From: Fagopyrum homotropicum
Taxonomy: Eukaryota; Streptophyta; Magnoliopsida; Caryophyllales; Polygonaceae
Length of the DNA stretch: 64,000 nucleotides
Assembly: GCA_033239125.1 (NCBI GenBank)
Contig: BSWB01000003.1
Span: 109,078,320-109,142,319 of the forward strand
Reading direction: 5' to 3'
Both the position numbers and the translations under genes were made by a program. The notes beneath the pieces were generated by a model. That model saw only the letters and a program-made list of their open reading frames with translations, was not told the origin of the DNA and did no database searches. Below are positions 1 to 11,515 of the stretch, in pieces; position 1 is the first letter of the stretch; each line of letters starts with the position of its first letter.

Positions 1-2
1 AT

Positions 3-3000
3 AGAGATCAAGGAAAACTTCCCGGTAAAACGGAGGACAATCCGAAAGGAAAGGTAATGGTTATCACCACCAGGAGCGGAGTAACTACAACCGATCCGCA
101 ACCTACATTTGTGGAAGTTCCAGCTGAGAAGGATAAAGAAAAGGGAAAGGAGAAGGAAGACATCTACATTCCTCCTCCATCTTACAAACCTCCCATACCA
201 TTCCCACAATCTAGAGCAAGAGCGCGTCTAGACAAGCAATTCGGTAAGTTTATTGAACTCATGAGCAAACTGCATATTAATATACCTTTCATTGATGCAA
301 TTGTAGGTATGCCCGCTTATGGGAAGTTCTTAAAATAGATCCTCTCTAACAAGAGGAAGCTAGAAGACTTTGGAGAAGTCAAGATGAGTTCGGAATCTTC
401 GGATCTCATCAAAACGATGAAAGAGAAAATGCCCCCAAAGCTGAAGGATCCGGGGTTATTTTGCATTCCAATCGGAATGGGAGATGTCACATACGACGCT
501 TTATGTGACTTGGGAGCTAGCGTTAGCATCATTCCGCTTGCTTTATGCATGAAGATCGGTTTAGGTGAACCTAAACCAGTAAAGATGACGTTATACATGG
601 CGGATCGATCCATAACTCGTCCCGTCGGCATCATCGAGGACGTCCCAGTCAAGCTTGGTAAGTTCTATGTTCCAATAGATTTTGTTGTGCTTGACATTCC
701 TGCAGATAGTCCGGTCCCGATCATACTCGAAAGACCGTTTCTTGCAACTTCCGGATGCGTAGTGGATTGCAAGAATGCTAGACTTGCCTTCGACATAGGA
801 GAGGAGAAGGTAGAGTTTGTCCTCTCTACTTTGGTGAAAGAGCCAGCTCTTGAAGAGGATATGTTTAACATCCATGACAAAGAGGCATCTAGAGAGGAAG
901 TAAGTTCGATTCTCCTCAAAGATCCATTGCAAAGGGTTATTACTATGAGCATCACGGAAAAAGGAGAAGAAGAGGAGTGCAATGAGGAGATTGAAGCTTT
1001 AGAAGAGCTACAAGAAGTGCATGAAGAAGAGTTTGAAAAACTCTACGATGGGTCAGAAGATGTGAGGAATCACGGTCAGTCGTGCTATTCCACGGCCGTG
1101 GTTTCCACCAACATGACCGTAATCACCTATTCAGAGGACTCCAGTAAGTTACACGGCCAAAACCACGGCCGTGGAACTATCAGAGGTGCCGTAATTGACT
1201 TTCACGCCCAAAACCACGGCCATGGAAGTAATAGTGGTGCCGTAATTTTGGGAGATTCCGAGAAAAATTACGTCCTCTCCACCAATACTTTTGAGCCTTC
1301 TTCAACAACTTCTATACCCTTAGAGACTTCTAAGGATGCATTGGGGACTCCAATAGTGATGGAATTAAAGCCTCTTCCCACACATCTAAGGTACGCATTT
1401 CTAGGATCTAATTCTACCTTTCCGGTAATTATTAGTTCCGATCTAAGTGAAGATGAACATAGTAAGCCTATGGTTGTTCTAAGGAAACATAGGAAAGCCT
1501 TAGATTACACTATAGAGGATCTTGTTGGAATTAAACCATCGTTATGCATGCACAAGATTCTAATGGAGGAAGATTTTAAGCCTTCGCGACAACCTCAAAG
1601 GCGGTTAAATCCGACCATGAAGGAGGTTGTCAAGAAGGAGATTCTTAAGCTACTTGATGCAGGTGTTATCTACCCTATCTCTGATAGTAAGTGGGTAAGC
1701 CCTGTACAAGTTGTCCCGAAAAAGGGAGGAATGACGGTCATCACAAACAAAAACAACGAGCTCATTCCTACAAGAACCATGACGGGATGGAGGATGTGCA
1801 TAGACTACCGCAAGCTAAACAACGCAACGAGGAAGGACCACTTCCCGTTACCATTCATCGATCAAATGCTTGAGAGGTTAGCACAACACTCACATTTTTG
1901 TTATCTTGACGGTTATAGTGGTTTCTTCCAGATTCCGATACATCCGGACGATTAAGAGAAGACCATGTTCACGTGCCCATGGGGTACGTTTGCTTATAGG
2001 AGAATGCCGTTCGGGCTTTGTAACGCCCCAACCACCTTCCAAAGGTGCATGATGGCTATCTTCTCGGAGTACATAGAAGAGATTATGGAGGTTTTCATGG
2101 ACGATTTCTCTGTTTATGGTTCCTCTTTTGATAATTGTCTCTCTAACCTTTCTCTACTACTACAAAGGTGTGAAGACACTAACCTAGTTCTAAATTGGGA
2201 GAAGTGTCAATTCATGGTAAGGGAAGGCATTGTACTCGGACATTTAATCTCTAATAGAGGGATTGAGGTAGATAAGGCTAAGATTGAGACCATAGAGAAG
2301 CTACCTCCACCATCTTCGGTGAAGGGGATAAGAAGCTTTCTAGGACATGCCGGATTCTATAGACGTTTTATCAAAGACTTTTCTAAGATATCAAAACCGC
2401 TTACTAATCTATTGATGAAGGATGCATTTTTTGATTTTTCGCAGGATTGTTTAGATGCATTTAACAAGATCCGGGAGGCTCTAATCTCAGCCCCAATCAT
2501 ACAACCTCCGGAATGGAGTCTCCCATTCGAGGTCATGTGTGATGCTAGTGATGTAGCCGTTGGGGCTGTGCTGAGACAAAAGAAGGAAGGCTGCACATAT
2601 GCCATCTATTACGCTAGCAAGACGCTAGATGAAGCGCAACTCAACTACGCCACTACGGAAAAAGAATTTTTGGCCGTTGTATATGCATTTGAAAAATTTT
2701 GTTCTTATCTTGTAGGATCGAAGGTGATTGTATACACGGACCACTCGGCAATCCGGTATTTGCTTGCCAAGAAAGACGTAAAACCGAGACTGATTAGATG
2801 GATTCTTCTCCTACAAGAATTTGATCTTGAGATCCGCGATAAGAAAGGTTCGGAAAATTCTGTTGCGGATCATTTGAGTCGTCTACCACACCTAGAAGAT
2901 GACGACCTACCTATAGATGACTCCTTCCCTGACGAACACTTACACATTATAGAGGAGTGCATCAACAAGATAACAAAATGTAACGAACCATGGTTTGCTG

Positions 3001-4265
3001 GTTTTGTTAACTATTTGGTTTGTTAGGAAATACCGCCCGGACTATCCTACGCACAAAGAAAGAAGTTCTTTAAGGATGTCCGGCAATACTTTTGGAACGA
3101 ACCTCTACTCTTCAAGAGAGGTCCAGACGACATCATTCGAAGGTGTGTGCCGGAAGACGAGATGCAAAGTGTCATCCGTCATTGTCATTCACTACCTTGT
3201 GGAGGACACGCTAGTTCCAACAAAACTAGCGCTAAGGTATTGCAATCCGGTTTCTTTTGGCCTACTTTATTTAAGGATGTGCAAACCTTTGTTTCCTACT
3301 ACGATGCTTGTCAAAGAACAGGAAACATATCAAGAAGAAACGAGATGCCTCTTAACAACATTCAAGAGGTAGAGATCTTCGACGTTTGAGGAGTCGATTT
3401 TATAGGTCCTTTTCCGTCATCTTGCGGGAATCAATACATACTTCTAGCTGTGGATTATGTCTCGAGATGGGTTGAAGCCATAACCTCTCCAACTAATGAT
3501 GCCACAATTGTCATAAAGTTCTTCAATAGAACCATTTTCCCTCGATTTGGGACACCGCAGACCATTATTAGTGACGGAGGTTCACACTTCATAGCCCGAC
3601 GATTCAAAGCTGTACTATCTAAGTATGGGGTAACTCACAAGATCGCCACCCCTTATCATCCACAAACGAGTGGACAAGTGGAGATTTCAAATAGAGAAAT
3701 TAAAGGCATCTTAGAGAAAACAGTTTCGAAGACAAGGAAGGATTGGTCTTTGAAACTAGATGATGCATTATGGGCATACCGGACTGTGTATAAGACTCCC
3801 ATAGGAACGACACCATACAACCTTGTGTATGGGAAGTCTTGTCACTTGCCGGTAGAGCTGGAACACAAGGCGTATTGGGCGGTAAAGTGGTTGAACTTCA
3901 GCATGAAGGAAGCGGGCGAGAAGCGCCTCTTAGACCTTAACGAGCTTGAAGAACTTCGCTTGAACGCCTATGAGAACGCCAAGATATACAAGGAGAGAGC
4001 GAATCGTTGGCATGATAAGCATATCATTCCAAAGGACCTCAAGGAAGGAGATCAAGTTCTCCTCTTCAATTCGAGACTTCAGCTCTTTCCAGGTAAGCTT
4101 AAATCTCGTTGGACCGGACCTTATCTAATCAAACATGTTATTCCCCATGGTGTAGTTGAAGTATGGGGTGAAAAGAGCGGAAGTTTTAAGGTGAATGGCC
4201 AACGACTTAAGAAGTACTCACCGAAGCTCCAAGCTGAGGAGTTCGCGCCTACCGCACTAGAATAG
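3..4265 (+). pseudogene. Element A gag-pol polyprotein, four in-frame stops
   Basis: One reading frame runs from the window edge to 4265 with stops at 336-338, 1953-1955, 3024-3026 and 3387-3389 and no frameshift. Visible in order: the gag tail; a retropepsin core CDLGASVSIIP (about 508-540); a linker rich in the CCACGG motif (1068-1250); reverse transcriptase with FMDDF at about 2096-2110; RNase H with DASDVAVGAVL and YTDHSAIRYLL; and integrase with HCHSLPCGGHASSNK and a D-D-E core (VDYVSRWVEA, ISDGGSHF, VEISNREIK). Compared with element C, the first Cys of the integrase CxxC is now Tyr (YYDACQRTG). Three of the four stops fit C-to-T or G-to-A changes from the codons in C (CAG/CAA to TAG/TAA, TGG to TGA), as expected from decay of methylated DNA. 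Not functional. Confidence 0.92.
1068..1250. repeat. Palindromic motif array, PR-RT linker of element A
   Basis: Cores CCACGGCCGTGG lie at 1090-1101 and 1163-1174, and CCACGGCCATGG at 1214-1225. The first sits between outer arms AATCACGGTCA (about 1068-1078) and TGACCGTAAT. The others are followed by GCCGTAATT. The first core is read S-T-A-V and the second H-G-R-G, so the reading frame differs while the nucleotides are conserved. Confidence 0.85.
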
Positions 4266-4502
4266 ATGTAGGTACGGTCTAGCTACGGACCTTAAACAAG
4301 CGCTACTTGGGAGGCAACCCAAGCTATTGCATTTTCGTTTTCCATTCTTAGATTAGATTAGTCTAGACGTTTTTGTTTTGTTTTGCCCTCGATACCTTCC
4401 GATATGTTGTGTTTTTGGATGTAGGAGCAATGGAATAGGCAATAGAAGGAGGAAAAGTTGGAAGGAATTGACGAAACTTGGATTTTAGCATATTACAGAG
4501 AG

Positions 4503-4640
4503 TTCCACGCCCTAAACCACGGTTGTGGAAGCTACAATGACCGTAATTCTTCTAAAATCTGAGAAAAAGCACCAAAACCATGGGTCCGTACAGTTCCACG
4601 GCCGTGGAACACCCCGACAGACCGTGATTTTCAAAAATTT
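4503..4640. repeat. Palindromic motif array before the internal TATA box, element A
   Basis: It contains CCACGCCCTAAACCACGGTTGTGG, a following GACCGTAATT, then TTCCACGGCCGTGGAA with its core at 4596-4607 and a closing CAGACCGTGATTTT. The counterpart in element C is 42458-42578. Confidence 0.82.
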
Positions 4641-4650
4641 TTACGGCCAC

Positions 4651-4658
4651 TATATAAA
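4651..4658 (+). promoter_or_regulatory. TATA-like box upstream of ORF3 (element A)
   Basis: TATATAAA lies about 450 bp upstream of the ORF3 ATG, directly after the motif array. Element C has TATATAAG at 42601-42608 in the same context, about 440 bp from its ORF3 ATG. A separate promoter for ORF3 is inferred; splicing from the LTR transcript is the alternative. Confidence 0.45.
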
Positions 4659-5034
4659 CCACTTTCCTTCACAAAAACACCCCAAATCCCTAATCCACGG
4701 TTCTCTTCCACGATCCAAAACGCCGACACCTTCCTCACCCTCTCAAATCTTCGTTTTGAGTTCAAATCGAACGATTCTTGGTGCTAAAGTGGAGTATTTT
4801 CATTCCTCTACAAGATCCAATCGACAAAACAAGTGAACAATCCCTTCAGAAGGCAGAATTTAGATTCAAAGATCCAAAACCCTAGGTTTTTACTCTTCTT
4901 CTCTTCTTTGTCAATTCGGGCTAAATTTTTGCAAGAACTTAGAGAAATTACATAGGATTGAGATTGAAATTAGTCTAGGACAGGTTCAACTGAGTTTGTT
5001 GTTGATTTTGTTGAGATTTGAGCAAATCAGAGAT

Positions 5035-5098
5035 GAATCACGGTCTCTGGAACTTCCACGGCCGTGGAATAGGAAGAACAGACAGTAATTTCTACTGG
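5035..5098. repeat. Palindromic module in the ORF3 leader, element A
   Basis: Order: GAATCACGGTCTCTGG, TTCCACGGCCGTGGAA (core 5056-5067), then GAACAGACAGTAATTT, ending a few bases before the ORF3 ATG at 5109. The same module lies at 42976-43030 in element C. Confidence 0.83.
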
Positions 5099-5108
5099 AA
5101 TTGAGAAA

Positions 5109-6636
5109 ATGTTCACGAGAAGTGCAGGAAAGAACAAGAAGAGAAAGGGTGATAGTTCCTCTTCTTCCCAAGCCCCTCCTAGTGAACCACCATCACCTCC
5201 ACGCCCTAGAATCCCAACCATTCACCCAAACTATCTCGAGGCTTTAGAAAAGATCGAGAAGAGATCGGTCATAGGATCTAGATACCTCTTGCGTGAGAAG
5301 TTGGAGCCACTTAATGTGGTGAGTGACTTGACATGGCTCTTGGATAGAGCCGGACTGATTGTTTTCTCCGCTATTCGAGCGGATGCATATGAGGAGATCA
5401 CGAGGGAGTTTGTTATTTCCTTCGAGCACAGCGCCGTCGATAGGACGGTATCTTTTAGATTGATGGAGACGGATTATGAGTTCTCTATCCAGCAGTTCGG
5501 AGCCTTCTTTGGGTTCCATGAGACCTTTAACGGTCGTTTTCCTAGCGGTGTATACGCTAAGGACTTCTGGGAGGACATAACCATGATTTATGCTAGCGAG
5601 GACCGCTGGCAGCCAGCTGACACCAAGGCTAAGCTCATCTACCACTTAGCCTTGAAGATAGCTTATAGGGTCCTTTCCGAGTGCCTATTCCCTAGGACCG
5701 CGACCCCCCAAAAGATAAAGACCGATGAGCTATTCCTTCTCTATTGCATGCTCCACGGTAGACCCGCTGATTGTGCCACCCTCTTAGCCTCCACCATGAG
5801 TAAGCTTAAGAACAAGAGGGCTGAGAAAATTGGGTATGGTGGGATGGTTACCCACATTGCTACGCAGCTCGGGATTGATTGCTCCGCATGCACTAGGATA
5901 GCGGCGAGACCTTTGGGTCTCAATAGCCGTCTGACTAGGGGTATTATCTTCCCTAGGCACCGCGGTCCACCTACCGCCGGTATGCCATGGGAAGAGAGAG
6001 GAGGTAGAGGTATTCCATGGCTCCCTGAGTATTCCATTATGGCTGGATGCCATAATTGGAAGCAGACTTTCGTTGCTATGCATGCGAATAGGTTAGTAGC
6101 ACCTCCCTACGTCCCCGATGAGATTCCAGCTGCTGATGTTGATGAGGATATAGGAGGAGGTGATCACTATGAGGGAGGAGGTGATGAGCAGACATTTGGC
6201 ATATTCCCGGATCAGCCGGACACCTTCCCAAACCTACCTAGACAGTCTCCCCGCCCTCCTAGACCCTCCGGTGCTTCCTCCTCTCGCCGTGCTAGTATGA
6301 GCGAGAGACCGACATGGATGGATGCTCCTCCCGCTTGGTATGGAGCACAGCCGGAGTGGATGGGAGCTCCGCCACCATGGTATGCACAGGCACAACAGCA
6401 CCGGCCCCACAAGATGCACCAATATGGTACAGTCAGCCGCGGCATGGTATGAGAAGCTTCCGGCATGGGCTACAAATCTTTCCAGGAGGGTAAGAGACTT
6501 GGAGATTCATAGGGACACTCATGATGCACGGGCTGAGGAGCATGACCGGATGATGAGGGATATATACCGCCAGCAGTTTGGGCGGAACTTCAGCCCTGAG
6601 TTTCGCCCGTTTCCACCACCGCCTCCACCGCAGTGA
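5109..6636 (+). pseudogene. Element A ORF3, Athila accessory protein, frameshifted near 6430
   Basis: The ATG frame runs from 5109 to 6452. The C-terminal part continues in the next frame up to 6636 (YEKLPAWATNLSRR...FPPPPPPQ), matching the tail of the intact copy in element C (43039-44610). The N-terminus is basic and Ser/Pro-rich. It is followed by a globular region of about 250 residues (LTWLLDRAGL, GFHETFNGRFPSG, YASEDRWQPADTK, KTDELFLLYCML, GCHNWK). The tail is Pro/Trp-rich, with PTWM, PAWY, PEWM and PPWY about every 8-10 residues. I see no signal peptide or transmembrane segment, so an envelope role is not supported. It resembles the ORF usually called the Athila ORF-1 family, whose function is unknown. 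Confidence 0.75.
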
Positions 6637-6764
6637 CGAGATTTCATGACAGCCAGTTTTAGCCGCCCCACCGCCGTCTAGTGAGTTCACTTTTCTTTTC
6701 TTTCTTTTCCTTATTTCTTTTTGAACATTGAGGACAATGTTTGTCTTAAGTATGGGGTGGGGTG

Positions 6765-6921
6765 TGATCGATGATACTTTGCATGTTTCGTTTCATAGTC
6801 ACACGTTTGTGTCTTGCCAATGTTTGATCGATGATACTTTGCATGTTTCGTTTCATAGATGATGTGGCAATAAATGAGGACAATGTTTGATCGATGATAC
6901 TTTGCATGTTTCGTTTCATAG
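6765..6921 (+). repeat. Three direct copies of a 34-bp unit
   Basis: The unit starts TGATCGATGATACTTTGCAT and recurs at 6765-6798, 6825-6858 and 6888-6921, with different spacers of 26 and 29 bp. Element C has no such triplication here, so it arose in A. Confidence 0.9.
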
Positions 6922-7390
6922 TCACACGTTTCATTATTGCATTGCATGAAAAAGTTTTTGAAAAAACCCATAAATATGTGAAAAATTTTGAAAAATTCTA
7001 AAAAGGTTTTGTGCTTCTAAGATTTGAGATGATTTCTATGATAGTTCCTACTTGCGGATTGAGTTTTTGATGACAATTGTATGCCTAAACGAAATCATGA
7101 ATTGAAAAGAAATTGAATGTGTTGTTTATCCTTCTTGCAAGTCTCATAATGTGAAGAGTTTTATCTAAATCATATTGAGGAATCGAAGTTGAAATCGAAA
7201 GATGAGTTCTTATACCTTTTTGAAATGATTAAGGCAATTCGATTTTCTTCTTTCTTTCTTTATTCATCTAGCCCCTCAATGAAATTTTTGCCTCCTATGC
7301 CTATCCGGGAATTAGGAGGAGTTGATATTTGGCATGTTTGATGTGGGAGGGCCATGAAGGAAAATTTTGCATTCAAAGAATAGAAATTCT

Positions 7391-7590
7391 AGGTTTGGGG
7401 AAGTCAATCATGGTGATGAGTAACTCGGCACCATTCACATAGCTAGGTGTTTGTGTCTTGCCAAAGTAGGATTGAGCGATATTCCTAACGGATTATGGTA
7501 TGTGCATCAAGGGTTTGAGGCATCTCGAAATTGAGAAACGCCAATCTCCTAGGCTTCGGTTTTTGTGCACCGCTGTCCATACTTCCAAAA
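7391..7590 (+). other. Conserved 3' noncoding box, possible structured RNA (element A)
   Basis: The box includes GAGTAACTCGGCACCATTCA and GTGTTTGTGTCTTGCC, followed by a small hairpin TCTC-GAAATT-GAGA and CTTCGGTTTTTGTGCACC. It is shared with C (45281-45480) and with the more distant B (32183-32400), although flanking sequence has diverged. Confidence 0.6.
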
Positions 7591-8020
7591 GTAAAGTCGA
7601 AAAATAATGTAAAAGAGAAAAGAGCAAAGCTCTAAGTCGATGGTGTTGCAAAATCAAAGTAAAAAGTAAAAGAGTTGGGTTATTCCTTTTCCCGAATTCA
7701 TGCACCACATCCCTTATAAGTTTCCCTCATTTCCGCTTCTAGACCTTACTTGGAAGTCCTTAAGATCAAAAGAGTGTTATTTGACTTGGTGATCTAAATC
7801 GAAGTTTCTTATGATTGATATTGACAATACTTGAAGGGTTATGATATTTGTCTTGATGTTTGGGCAGCTTATGATGTTTCTTTCCTCTACATTCTTTTGT
7901 TTATGTATATGAGTGTTTTTGAAGACGAATGAAGCAAGGTTTGAGGATGATCTATTGACTAGAAGCACACTTACCTAAAAGATGTTCTGTTTTTGAGTTT
8001 GCATGCATATTTCATCCTAA

Positions 8021-8116
8021 CTAGAATTTCGCAATATTTCATGCTAACAAAATACCCCATACTTGTCATGACAAGTATGGGGTATTTTGTTAGCATGAAA
8101 TATTGCGAAATTCTAG
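8021..8116. repeat. Perfect 96-bp palindrome across the 3' LTR boundary
   Basis: Positions 8021-8068 are the exact reverse complement of 8069-8116, with no spacer (centre TGTCATGACA). The right half is the normal polypurine tract plus the first 29 bp of the LTR. The left half is an inverted copy of it. B and C lack the inverted copy. Confidence 0.95.
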
Positions 8117-8382
8117 GCACTTATTCTAGTTGTTTTTCATACATTATTGTGTTCATGGAAAAGGTATAGAAGCATCTGTTAGCTTGTTCACCTATATTTT
8201 CGATATGGACGTCTACATTAGTTTTGTCATTGATTATAGGTGATTGAGAGCTGAAACCGGACCATTTGAGAGAGAAAAGAGAGGATTAGATCATATCCAA
8301 GGATTAGGAATACATCAAGGAAGCTAAGGAAGGAGCTAGGATGAAGAGTGTCACGACACAAAGGAAACCACAAACAATCTAC

Positions 8383-8576
8383 ACTTCCACGCCCTAAATT
8401 ACGGCTGTAGAAGAGTCCACGCTCTAAACCACGGTCGTGGATCTTGGCATCATAAGTGTGGAGCATTCCAGTAAGTTACACAGCCTAAAGTACGGTCGTG
8501 GAAGATGAGAGACACCGTAATCCTTTCCACACCCTATTTCCACGGTCGTGGAATACCACAAGACCGTGATTAGGCA
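8383..8576. repeat. Palindromic motif array in the upstream LTR, element A
   Basis: Degenerate units in a row: CCACGCCCTAAATTACGGCTGTAGAA (shown only to mark the unit, written in two parts as CCACGCCC and TTACGGCTGTAGAA), CCACGGTCGTGG near 8429, TACGGTCGTGGAA near 8491 and TTCCACGGTCGTGGAA (core 8540-8551) closed by GACCGTGATT. Most variation is C/T within the core. Confidence 0.8.
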
Positions 8577-9107
8577 ATCTTTTGACGAATCATTTATTGC
8601 CACATCATCTACGTATTTGGGCTGGAAGTTACCTCTTTGTCGACGGATAAAAAGGCGGGAGGAGGGAGTTTTTGGGGACCTCGCTTTGGAGAGTTCGCCT
8701 TAGGGTTTTCGCGAGGAACTTTGCGGAAGCACCGGCAATTTGGATTCCCGAAGATTGTGTGTGGCGGAAGTTGCGCCCTTTTCTTAGGTTTTGATATTGA
8801 AGGCGGATTGACATCCCGTTCTTCGTGTTTGCCTAAGATCATTGTGAGGTTTTGTGTTATATTCTGAACCATTGAGTATTCCATTGTGTGTTTTGGATTT
8901 GAGAATTGGTTTTGAGTTATATTCGAGTTTTGAGGGTTTTCATCTTTCATTCTTCTTAAATTGATTTTTGATATCATGACAATGGTTATTGGCTAAAACC
9001 TCTTAGCAATTCTAAGGTGAAGGGTTGACAGTTGTGGCTTAGATGATGATAGATTGATCGTAAACAGATTGGACCCTGAGAGTTAAAGAAACTTCGCCGA
9101 CAACCAA

Positions 9108-9175
9108 GATCACGGTCTGTTCTTGGACTTCCACGGCCGTGGAACTCAAGATCTGCCCGTGATTTACCTTAGTTT
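9108..9175. repeat. Long imperfect hairpin module in the 3' half of the LTR, element A
   Basis: ATCACGG, TTCTTG, TTCCACGGCCGTGGAA (core 9132-9143), CTCAAGA and CCCGTGAT form nested complementary arms: ATCACGG with CCGTGAT, and TCTTG with CAAGA. Confidence 0.85.
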
Positions 9176-9763
9176 ACGAACCTTGCTTTTACTTTAATCC
9201 AAAGTTAAAGATTAGCTTTAACCTAGCCTTGACTTGTCTTTTCTAGGTAGTAGTGAGACTTAACATCCTCTATTTCGGTTTTGAGTGTCACAACCTTAAC
9301 CGTTTGAGCCTATCTTGATCCTTGGGTCACAAGTTTGGGTATTTGAGATAAATTCTTACCTTTAGATCATTTCTATACTGAAGCCTCAATAACCTTTATA
9401 GAGAGAGTCTTTGGGTTAGACATATAGGTTTTGGAACTTCACCGTATATTACCTTACTTTAGCATACCTTTGCAATCCTCGACTCTATCCTTATACTTAT
9501 AGAATATCTTGAATCAATTGCCACAATTAGATACTTGGATCTTTTGGGTTGCTGTTTTCCCAATATTTGCAAAGCTTATTACATTTACTTGCTTGACGAT
9601 TTGCGAACTGAATTTGTTCCCCCCAAATCCCTGAGTTCGACACTCTGGAATTCTTGCTTTACTACGCCGATCCGTACACTGCGGGTTCGCTTGCTTGATT
9701 CTAGTTTTATAAATTTAAAGCTTATTTGCACGCACGCTTAGTGGCGAACACCGGGCACAGTCC

Positions 9764-9834
9764 AAGTGCGCCTCTGGGTCACATTGAGATTGCACCTCTA
9801 AAACGCAATGTGATTGTGCCCTAGAGGCGCACTT
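9764..9834. repeat. Inverted repeat just beyond the element A LTR
   Basis: AAGTGCGCCTCT (9764-9775) is complementary to AGAGGCGCACTT (9823-9834), and TCACATTG (9779-9786) to CAATGTGA (9806-9813). It starts 14 bp after the LTR end. It may be part of a decayed DNA transposon end. Confidence 0.7.
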
Positions 9835-10004
9835 GACTACGCCCCGCATTCTTACTTTGACTATATCCAGGCCTCCTCTTTTCGAATGTTACGCAACGGA
9901 CGAAAAAGTAGCCGTTGTAATTCGAACGTTGTAGGATAAAATAACTATATATTTACTTACATCCAAATCACTATTCACATCTCAATCCAAAAAAACTCGT
10001 AAAA

Positions 10005-10120
10005 TATGTCGACATTTTTCGAAGAGATTGAAGTTGAATCTGATGGTGAAAGCGTTAATCTTCTGTTCAATGAAAAAAAGTATAACGATCCGGATAAGCT
10101 TCTTACACATATGGAAGCAA
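10005..10120 (+). pseudogene. First exon of a decayed gene, possibly MULE-like
   Basis: A short acidic reading frame starts at ATG 10005 (MSTFFEEIEVESDGESVNLL) and runs to ATGGAAGCAA, followed by a plausible splice donor GTATAT at 10121. CTATATATTT at 9945-9954, about 55 bp upstream, is a TATA candidate. The downstream remnants (16801-17667) look like a MULE transposase with a FAR1-type and an OTU-type part. The LINE at 10338 then sits in what would be the first intron. The gene identity is an inference. Confidence 0.35.
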
Positions 10121-10879
10121 GTATATTATTTCAATTTAGTGGAATTGTTATTTCCCTTCTTTTTTGTCATTCTATTTCCTAGTTTTAGGGATGGTAGAAT
10201 AGATAACCGAAATCGTAATATTAATACTTTATTTCGTTTTTATTAGCTTTAGACATGTTAGAATAGATAACCGAAATGTTAGAATTAATACTTAATTTTT
10301 TTTATTAGTTTTAGACATGTTAGAATAGAGAGCCAAATGAAGTCTCCTAAGATCAAACATAAAAACAACCACGGAAAAAAGCTCTCTTTTGCCCTAGAAG
10401 CAAAAGGTCTAGGGCGTCTTTGGTTTTCGAGTGTTACGGAGTAGGTTATGATGGAGGAGAGCCCACCAGTGGTCGGAGTCGATGCTATTGTTGCAAAACC
10501 TCCATCCAATGATGATGTTACTATAGGGGATGTCAATGGGCAACTGGTAAACAAGTAGTTCTGGGAAGTTCGACAATGTCGGAAGTGATGGTGATCGACC
10601 CTAGTGGGGCTCACCGAATGGATCTTCAAATGTCACCTGATTGTTGAGGTTGAATCTAGTAAAGCGGAGGGTTTTAGTGTGGGTGGTGCTGAAGTTTTCT
10701 GTGGATTCTTCTTCTGTTATAACGCGATCTGTGCATATTCTTGTGATTGAACCCTCATAGGGTAAAGTTAGCACAAGCAAAAAGGTTGTCGTCAGAACTT
10801 GGAGTGAAGTGATTGGAGGTGTTAAAAGCAACTCCATTAGCAAGGATAAGATTACTAGGGAGACTTTGAATGGTCGGAT

Positions 10880-11515
10880 TAACTCTAGTTTCCCCTATGG
10901 TCATGATGGTGATCCGGTTATGGTGATTGATAAGGAAGTTGATGATGATCTAGAGGGAAGATAACATAATTCTATAGTGTTCAAAGTCTTGGGCTTTCCG
11001 ATTGTTTTTCTAGTCATGGAAAGGAAGATAAGGGAACTCTGGAAGTGTGGCAAGAACCTACAAATTATTGATCTAGATAACAACTACTTCATTGCTAGAT
11101 TCAAGAGCGAGAATGAGCTTATGATGGTTCTCACATGGGGACCCTGGACAGTCTTTGGGAGGTGTCTTATTATGAAACGCTAGACACCAGAGTTTGTTAC
11201 TTCTAATCCCATTACGTCGGCGCCCACATAGATTAGGATCACAGGAGTTCCCGTGAAGTGGTACCATGAAGCTATCATTTGGAGCATGATTGAAGGGATA
11301 GGGCTTCCAATCACCATTGATCTAAAAACGCTTCAGTTTAACATAGGAAGATTTATCCACATCTGTGTAGAAATCGATCTCAGTAGACCTTTAAAGAAGG
11401 ATATCTTCATCAATGGGAGAAGATGCCCTATTGAGTATGAAGGTCTCGATATAATCTGCTTCAATTGTGGTAGATACAGTCACTATGCATTCTAGTGTGA
11501 ACTTGGAGAAACCCC
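10880..11515 (+). pseudogene. LINE ORF1: RNA-binding protein with CCHC knuckle
   Basis: Segments of one protein survive across stops: VLGFPIVFLVMERKIRELWK, FIARFKSENELMMVLTWGPW, RPLKKDIFINGRRCPIEYEG, then CFNCGRYSHYAF followed by TAG where another residue stood and Cys (CX2CX4HX4C). This is the usual plant L1 ORF1 arrangement, a DUF4283-like region and then a zinc knuckle. It would coat LINE RNA. At least two stops and small shifts interrupt it. Confidence 0.75.

Larger units (their letters stand above)
4266..5108 (+). other. Spacer between pol and ORF3 of element A
   Basis: No ORF of note. It holds two palindromic motif arrays, a TATA-like box at 4651 and an AT-rich leader running to the ORF3 start. 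The same layout recurs in element C at 42211-43038, so it is a family trait. Confidence 0.75.
6637..8087 (+). other. 3' noncoding region of element A
   Basis: A long untranslated region between ORF3 and the LTR. It holds a polypurine-like AAGTATGGGGTGGGG (6748-6762), a local triplication, the conserved box at 7391-7590 and a second polypurine-like AAGTATGGGGT (8073-8083) five bases from the LTR. Both polypurine-like tracts are also present in B and C. Confidence 0.75.
1..9750 (+). mobile_element. Element A: Athila-like Ty3/gypsy retrotransposon, 5' part outside the window
   Basis: The window opens inside gag. The order is gag 3' end, PR, RT, RNase H, IN, a spacer, ORF3, a long 3' noncoding region and a 3' LTR ending GGCGAACA at 9750. 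Gene order and protein sequence match element C (34434-47724), so A and C are one family. Four in-frame stops and a frameshift in ORF3 make it non-autonomous. The 5' LTR and target duplication cannot be checked here. Confidence 0.88.
8088..9750 (+). repeat. 3' LTR of element A
   Basis: It starts TGTTAGCATGAAATATTG and ends GGCGAACA, about 1663 bp. It is homologous to the C LTRs (34434-36201, 45955-47724) along most of its length. GATAAAAAGG near 8647 is the TATA-like candidate, matching TATAAAAAG in C. Motif arrays lie at 8383-8576 and 9108-9175. Confidence 0.88.
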
